NCBI GenBank assembly: GCA_947493005.1
Contig: CANLOY010000003.1
Location: forward strand, 558,001-622,000
Length of the DNA stretch: 64,000 bases
Reading direction: 5' to 3'
From: an uncultured Roseivirga sp.
GTDB taxonomy: Bacteria; Bacteroidota; Bacteroidia; Cytophagales; Cyclobacteriaceae
Shown here: piece by piece, positions 59,294 to 64,000 of the stretch
Numbering within the stretch: the stretch's first letter is position 1
How the letters are laid out: every line of letters begins with the position of its first letter
The notes under the pieces: model-generated
Told to the model about the DNA's origin: nothing
The model's database searches: none
Seen by the model: the letters and a program-made list of their open reading frames with translations, nothing else
Program-made: the position numbers and the translations under genes

Positions 59294-60946
59294 ATGCTCA
59301 AGAGCCTTTCAATAGAAAACTATGCACTTATCAAACAGCTTCAGATCACCCCTGATAAGTCATTAAATATTGTAACAGGCGAAACAGGAGCTGGTAAATC
59401 CATTATGCTTGGTGCACTGGGGCTTCTGCTAGGTAACAGAGCGGACACAAAAGTCCTTTTGGACTTGGAACGCAAATGTGTTATTGAAGGTGTTTTCGAT
59501 ATCTCATCCTACAACCTAAAAGCCCTTTTTTCAGAATTTGATATTGACTATGATGAAGAGTGTATTGTAAGGCGTGAAATAAGTGCGAGTGGTAAGTCAA
59601 GAGCCTTTGTTAATGATGGCGTAACCAATCTTGATTTTCTAAAACAATTGGGGCTAAAGCTAATGGATGTTCATTCACAGCATGAAACCTTAAAGCTTGC
59701 ACATAAAAGTTATCAGTTAGAGGTGATTGATGCGGTTGCAGACAACCAGACTCCCCTATCCAGTTTCCAGGAAGCCTATCTGGATTACACTCATAAACAT
59801 ACCATCTATCAAAGTCTCGTAACCGAAGGAAACCAGATAAGGAAAGAAGCTGATTATAATCAATTCCTTTTCGAAGAGCTGGACAAAGCACAACTAGATC
59901 TGGAAGAACAAGCAAGTCTTGAGTCAGAGCTTGATAAATTAGAAAATGCGGAAGAGATAAAAACCAGACTTCATGAAGCTTTGAATATTTCGGACCGATC
60001 TGATTTCAACCTGATGAATATGCTTCAGGAGGTGAAAGGAGCATTGAATCAAATCAGTCAATACGGAGCCAGTTATGATGCACTCCTTGAAAGAATCGAG
60101 AGTATCCGGATAGAATTCAAAGATATTATTGCTGAACTGGAATCAGAAGAAGGTAGTGTTGAATACGACCCACAACGCACAGAAGAAGTTCAGGAAAGAT
60201 TAAACCTCATTTATAAACTTCAACAAAAACATCAGGTCGATTCAATAAAAGAGCTCCTGAATATTTATGAAGAGCTAGGCAATAAGGTATTGAAAGTTGA
60301 AAACCTGGATGAAGCCATTGAGGAAGCCAAGAAAAGTGAAACTGCTGCTCATGCAAAAGCCTATAAGCAAGCAAATGAGCTCTCTAAAAAGAGAACAGCT
60401 GTTTTCAAGAGTTTTAAGCAAGAGGCCGAAAAGTTACTTCAAGACCTTGGTATGCCCAATGCCACTATTCAGTTGGATCACAACACTGTAGATTTAGGGC
60501 ATAATGGAATTGACGAAATAGATATTTTATTCTCTGCCAACAAAGGCGTATCACCTCAACCTCTTAAACAAGCTGCTTCTGGCGGGGAGTTCTCCAGGTT
60601 GATGTTTGCCATAAAATATATTCTTGCTGATAAAACCGCGCTTCCAACCATTGTATTTGATGAGATTGACACGGGGATATCAGGAGAAATAGCCATAAAA
60701 ATGGCTCAAATGATGGTTGAAATGGCCAATAATCATCAGGTGATTACCATTACTCACCTTCCGCAGATAGCAGCAAAAGGGCAATCACATTACTATGTAT
60801 TCAAAGATGAATCCTCTGACATCACCACTAGTCAAATCAAACAGTTAAATCAAGAGGAACGTTTGACGGAAATCGCTGAGATGATTGGTGGGAAAAATGC
60901 TTCGGCCAATGCTTTTGACTCAGCAAGGGAGTTAATGAAAGCATAA
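59294..60946 (+). CDS. recN: DNA repair protein RecN
   Basis: 550 residues. SMC-like ATPase in double-strand-break repair. Walker A GETGAGKS, the Q-loop region MDVHSQHETLKL, a central coiled coil (residues 160-380), ABC signature AASGGEFSRLMFA and Walker B TIVFDEIDTGISGE. It ends the conserved bamD block but has its own consensus promoter within the 37-bp gap, allowing separate, possibly damage-linked control. Confidence 0.96.
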   Translation: MLKSLSIENYALIKQLQITPDKSLNIVTGETGAGKSIMLGALGLLLGNRADTKVLLDLERKCVIEGVFDISSYNLKALFSEFDIDYDEECIVRREISASGKSRAFVNDGVTNLDFLKQLGLKLMDVHSQHETLKLAHKSYQLEVIDAVADNQTPLSSFQEAYLDYTHKHTIYQSLVTEGNQIRKEADYNQFLFEELDKAQLDLEEQASLESELDKLENAEEIKTRLHEALNISDRSDFNLMNMLQEVKGALNQISQYGASYDALLERIESIRIEFKDIIAELESEEGSVEYDPQRTEEVQERLNLIYKLQQKHQVDSIKELLNIYEELGNKVLKVENLDEAIEEAKKSETAAHAKAYKQANELSKKRTAVFKSFKQEAEKLLQDLGMPNATIQLDHNTVDLGHNGIDEIDILFSANKGVSPQPLKQAASGGEFSRLMFAIKYILADKTALPTIVFDEIDTGISGEIAIKMAQMMVEMANNHQVITITHLPQIAAKGQSHYYVFKDESSDITTSQIKQLNQEERLTEIAEMIGGKNASANAFDSARELMKA

Positions 60947-61009
60947 TATCACATACATTTCACACCGTAAACACTAACTGATCAGGTAATTATTTCATAT
61001 AATTATGGT

Positions 61010-61549
61010 ATGAGGTGGGCTATTTTACTCCTTTTACAAATCATTTTCTATACAAGTACTCTTGGACAAGAATTAGTATTTGGTGATCAGTCTGCGGAAG
61101 AATCAATAAAGAAAAACACTTCGTGGATTTACGAGAACAAGGACGAAACAAGGTTCTTTCTAACAAAAAAAAGGCTTCAAAAAATCAAAAGTTCAAGTAC
61201 CAGTTTGGTGGTTCATCTGTTAAAGAATGAGGTTAACCGGGTGATTACAATTAGTACAACTAAAAAGGGACAGAAATCGACTGAATGGTACTTCTATAAC
61301 AAGCAATTGATATTTGTATATGATGTTTTTGAATATTTTGGCGAGACCAAATCTGAAAGCAATTGGAAGAATTTCAAAGGACTTTATGGATGGGAAAGCA
61401 GGTACTATTTTGCCAACGAACAACTTGCATTCCACAAACACAAAGGCCGAAAGGAAATTGATTCAGATTTGAATGGGAATAGCATTCTAAAAGACGCTGA
61501 ATCCATTTTGAAATACATAAAACAGGAATCAAGCAAAGTCAGTAAATAA
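61010..61549 (+). CDS. Exported protein, unknown function
   Basis: 179 residues with a signal peptide (MRWAILLLLQIIFYTSTLGQ). The mature part is rich in Lys, Ser and aromatic residues, with strands such as NRVITISTTKKGQKSTEWYF and YNKQLIFVYDVFEYF and a helical C terminus. It might be a small ligand-binding fold; no family recognised. The start overlaps an ATGGTATGAGG stretch without a clear ribosome-binding site. Monocistronic as far as visible. Confidence 0.65.
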   Translation: MRWAILLLLQIIFYTSTLGQELVFGDQSAEESIKKNTSWIYENKDETRFFLTKKRLQKIKSSSTSLVVHLLKNEVNRVITISTTKKGQKSTEWYFYNKQLIFVYDVFEYFGETKSESNWKNFKGLYGWESRYYFANEQLAFHKHKGRKEIDSDLNGNSILKDAESILKYIKQESSKVSK

Positions 61550-61673
61550 GATACATTTCTAATATTTATTCGTCCATTCACTCATACTTTTAAATCTTAG
61601 TTCATTAATTGCATCAAATATTTTTTTTGCAGTTTCTCATTAGTCCTGTCCAGAACTCATGGACAATTAAGAC

Positions 61674-62714
61674 ATGACAACCACAAAACACGCTACAAAT
61701 AAACCTTTCTATACCGTTTTCATCCATCTTGGTTTTTGGTGTCTTGTGTTCTTGTGGCCTCTCCTATCTGTAGAAGACATTACAAGGGTTCCACACATTC
61801 TAAATAGAAACTGGCTATTTACATCCAGCCTCCTTGTGATTTTCTATATCAACTATTTTATACTCATTGATCAACTCTTCTTTAAAAAGAAAAAGCCAGT
61901 ATTCTATATTATCAATCTAATACTCATAGCGGGAATTGCATTTATAGTCAGTTATTTTTCTGAAATGGATGTTTTCAACCCTACAATGGATGGAGTCAGG
62001 ATGAGGGAGATGAGAAGTACCAGCATATCTCAAATGCAACTTGTTTTATCTATGGTTTTATGCATTGGAATGTGTGTAGGCCTAAAAACCAATAAAAGAT
62101 GGAGTAAAGGCGAACGTATTCTTCAGGAAGCAAAGCAGGCACAACTAAGCTCAGAAATTAAATATTTAAAGTATCAAATCCAGCCCCATTTTCTTTTCAA
62201 CACCTTGAACAATATCTACTCCTTAATTGATGGCTCTCCTGATATTGCAAAAACATCAATTCACAGCTTGAGTAAAATGATGCGCTACTTACTGCATGAT
62301 TCAAACACAGACAGAGTCCCACTCTCCAAGGAAGTTGACTTTCTGGAACGCTACATCGACTTAATGAGATTAAGAGTATCTGGTAATTTTACATTGAAAA
62401 AGAATTTCCCTGTAATTAATCAACCCGTACAAATAGCCCCACTTCTATTGGTTTCATTCATTGAAAATGCTTTCAAACACGGTGTAGATGCTATACAGGC
62501 CAGCCATATTGAAGTTGAACTTACTCTTGAAAATAACCAACTACGATATCGTGTGATTAATTCGTCATTTCCACAAAGTGAAAAAGCAGCCGATTCTGGT
62601 ATTGGCCTGGAAAACCTTAGAAAGAGGCTGGAATTACTATACACCAACCAATTTGAATTGCTAACCGAAGAGAAGGATGGCATCCATACAGCATCATTGA
62701 CACTTAACTATTGA
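61674..62714 (+). CDS. LytS-type sensor histidine kinase (second)
   Basis: 346 residues. Four membrane helices in the first 145 residues (FYTVFIHLGFWCLVFLWPLL, LFTSSLLVIFYINYFILI and two more), then the kinase core with H172 in QIQPHFLFNTLN, N-box FIENAFKHG and G-box GIGLENLRKRL. No extracytoplasmic sensor domain. The stop is 2 bp before the start codon of the cognate regulator. Same design as the first pair near 4-5 kb but clearly diverged in the membrane part. Confidence 0.93.
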   Translation: MTTTKHATNKPFYTVFIHLGFWCLVFLWPLLSVEDITRVPHILNRNWLFTSSLLVIFYINYFILIDQLFFKKKKPVFYIINLILIAGIAFIVSYFSEMDVFNPTMDGVRMREMRSTSISQMQLVLSMVLCIGMCVGLKTNKRWSKGERILQEAKQAQLSSEIKYLKYQIQPHFLFNTLNNIYSLIDGSPDIAKTSIHSLSKMMRYLLHDSNTDRVPLSKEVDFLERYIDLMRLRVSGNFTLKKNFPVINQPVQIAPLLLVSFIENAFKHGVDAIQASHIEVELTLENNQLRYRVINSSFPQSEKAADSGIGLENLRKRLELLYTNQFELLTEEKDGIHTASLTLNY

Positions 62715-62716
62715 GC

Positions 62717-63439
62717 ATGGCGATTAAATGTTTACTAATTGACGATGAACCCCTTGCGCTCAAGCTGTTAGAGGGCTATGTGATGTCTACCCCATTTTTA
62801 CAGTTGGTAGCAAAGTGTAACAGTGCCATTACTGCAATTGAAATAATGGAAAACGAGCCTGTCGATCTCATCTTTACCGACATTCAGATGCCTAACCTAT
62901 CTGGTATGGAGTTTTCAAAAATGATCTTGAGCAAAGATGTAAAGATCATTTTCACTACCGCTTTTGAAAATTTTGCATTAGAAAGCTATAAGGTCAATGC
63001 GGTTGACTATTTGGTAAAACCAATCAGCTATTCGGAGTTTTTTTCAGCAGCCAATAAAGCCAAACAATTATTATTAAATACACCTCTTCAATCCGAAATT
63101 GACACTTATAACGAAGACTATATTTTTGTAAAATCTGATTATAAGCTCATTAGAATAGATTTAAAAGATATCGTTTACGTTGAAGGGCTAAAAGATTATC
63201 TAAAATTCTACACTGTCAATTCAGAAAAGCCCATCCTTTCCTTAAAAAGCATGAAATCGTTGGAAGAAGAACTACCTGGCAAAAGCTTCATGCGAGTTCA
63301 TCGCTCCTTTATTGTCAATTTAAGGAAGGTCACAACTATAGAACGTGGTCGTATTGTTTTTGGAAAAAAGTATATACCTGTTTCGGAAAAGCACAAAGAA
63401 GACTTCCAAAAGTTCATTGATTGTGACTTTTCGAAATAG
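62717..63439 (+). CDS. LytTR-family response regulator (second)
   Basis: 240 residues. Receiver domain with D9-D10, phospho-acceptor D55 (LIFTDIQMP) and K in DYLVKPISY, then a LytTR DNA-binding domain (FVKSDYKLIRIDLKDIVYVE, FMRVHRSFIVNLRKVTTIE). The start is the ATG two codons after TTG. It is the partner of the kinase directly upstream. The serine hydrolase gene 130 bp downstream in the same direction is a possible target. Confidence 0.93.
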   Translation: MAIKCLLIDDEPLALKLLEGYVMSTPFLQLVAKCNSAITAIEIMENEPVDLIFTDIQMPNLSGMEFSKMILSKDVKIIFTTAFENFALESYKVNAVDYLVKPISYSEFFSAANKAKQLLLNTPLQSEIDTYNEDYIFVKSDYKLIRIDLKDIVYVEGLKDYLKFYTVNSEKPILSLKSMKSLEEELPGKSFMRVHRSFIVNLRKVTTIERGRIVFGKKYIPVSEKHKEDFQKFIDCDFSK

Positions 63440-63569
63440 ACAAAACCTTTTAAAACATCTATAGAATCTCCAAGTTTATCCATTTTATTTCTGCGGATAA
63501 TTGGTTCTGCTCAAGTTTGGTGAGTCGTTAATCGACTTCAAAAACATCAGAATCATATAACCAAAGAAA

Positions 63570-64000
63570 ATGAAAAATGCATTATTCATTCTAATCATGA
63601 CATTGTGGATTCTCAACGCAAATGGTCAAATCAGTAAAACACAAATAGAGAAAATAGATAAGTCATTTTCACAATGGGACAAAGCCAATACACCTGGTGG
63701 AGCAATTGGAATTGTCAAAGATGGCAAACTGGTTTACTCCAAAGGCTACGGGTTTGCTAATTTGGAATACGATATACCCTTTACACCTAAAACCATTTCT
63801 CGTATTGCCTCTACATCAAAACAATTTACAGCAGCCTGCATTATCTTACTATCTCAACAAGAGGGGGTATCCCTTGAAGACAAACTATCAAAATTCTTTC
63901 CCGACTTCCCTGCCTATGCCAATGACATTACAATACGACACCTTCTGAACCATACCAGTGGTATTAGAGATTACCTAGGGCTTAAAAGAATAGCCGGCTT
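63570..64000 (+). CDS. Serine hydrolase, beta-lactamase/PBP type (3' truncated by window)
   Basis: The frame runs open to the window end; 143 codons are present. Signal peptide MKNALFILIMTLWILNANGQ, then the beta-lactamase-family (class C-like, PF00144) start: TPGGAIGIVKDGKLVYSKGY, GFANLEYDIPFTPKTISR, and the catalytic S-x-x-K as STSKQFTA, followed by IRHLLNHTSGIRDY. The Tyr-x-Asn and later motifs lie beyond the window. Such exported proteins are mostly esterases or peptidases rather than antibiotic-resistance enzymes. It follows the second LytTR pair by 130 bp. Confidence 0.9.
   Translation, partial: MKNALFILIMTLWILNANGQISKTQIEKIDKSFSQWDKANTPGGAIGIVKDGKLVYSKGYGFANLEYDIPFTPKTISRIASTSKQFTAACIILLSQQEGVSLEDKLSKFFPDFPAYANDITIRHLLNHTSGIRDYLGLKRIAG

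Noticed and set aside
63697-63948. Frame of 83 codons near the right edge
   Set aside because: It is a shadow of the truncated serine hydrolase, whose frame has a signal peptide and the S-x-x-K motif.
1-64000. CRISPR array, insertion sequence, prophage, integrative element or plasmid origin
   Set aside because: No regularly spaced direct repeats, transposase, integrase, phage structural gene or replication initiator was seen on either strand.

Overview
The window is a chromosomal stretch of an AT-rich Gram-negative bacterium of the phylum Bacteroidota, most likely a marine or soil Cytophagales-type organism (Roseivirga/Fulvivirga-like; the genus is a guess). The evidence is a TonB-dependent receptor with an N-terminal carboxypeptidase-regulatory-like domain, two LytS/LytTR sensor-regulator pairs, an OstA-like protein, the block bamD-rpoZ-coaBC-DUF4835-recN, many signal peptides ending in -AQ/-GQ, lipoproteins ending in -SC, and core promoters that match the Bacteroidota -7 consensus TAnnTTTG exactly. 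Strong Shine-Dalgarno sequences are rare. I see no rRNA, insertion sequence, prophage, CRISPR array or plasmid function.

Layout. 1-7.5 kb: the end of an LVIVD-repeat protein, a YncE-like propeller with a His/Met-rich tandem insert, tRNA-Gln, an outer-membrane barrel, a LytTR regulator with its kinase, and small membrane proteins. 7.7-14.5 kb: a DPP-IV/M1 exopeptidase pair, a PD40 propeller abutting a family 2 glycosyltransferase, and a lipoprotein. 14.6-17.1 kb: housekeeping genes prs, rplY and pth plus a thiamine-binding-like protein. 17.1-20.2 kb: a PadR regulator behind a perfect 40-bp palindrome, followed by four tightly coupled paralogous membrane proteins. 20.3-25.1 kb: metG, a beta-carbonic anhydrase and typA. 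25.1-31.6 kb: an AraC-type membrane regulator, an alpha/beta hydrolase, a beta-propeller phytase and a large TonB-dependent receptor. 32-33.3 kb: a membrane-anchored thioredoxin-like protein and two secreted seven-cysteine paralogues with almost identical 5' regions. 33.4-45.4 kb: an SDR, an OmpA-like lipoprotein, a DUF819 permease, an NSS transporter, a degenerate M43-type protease, a CBM9-like protein, a large BNR-propeller protein and a small acidic exported protein. 45.6-51 kb: a DUF3352-like protein, MscS and a cystathionine gamma-synthase-type enzyme. 51.3-61 kb: a MORN-like protein, mdh, tilS, and the envelope/housekeeping block ostA-like, bamD, rpoZ, coaBC, DUF4835, recN. 61-64 kb: an exported protein, a second LytS/LytTR pair and the start of a serine hydrolase.

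How genes work together. The phytase and receptor probably form a phosphate or inositol-phosphate scavenging unit. The DPP-IV and M1 enzymes fit stepwise peptide degradation outside the cytoplasm. The PadR operon looks like a self-regulated membrane-sensing module. The thioredoxin-like protein and the cysteine-rich pair look like an exported disulfide-rich protein cassette. The last two are the best candidates for undescribed systems. Third is the lipoprotein at 38.8 kb, which keeps the M43 metalloprotease scaffold but has lost every catalytic residue I can align. Several genes also have their core promoter only 4-7 nt upstream of the start codon, which predicts leaderless or nearly leaderless transcripts.
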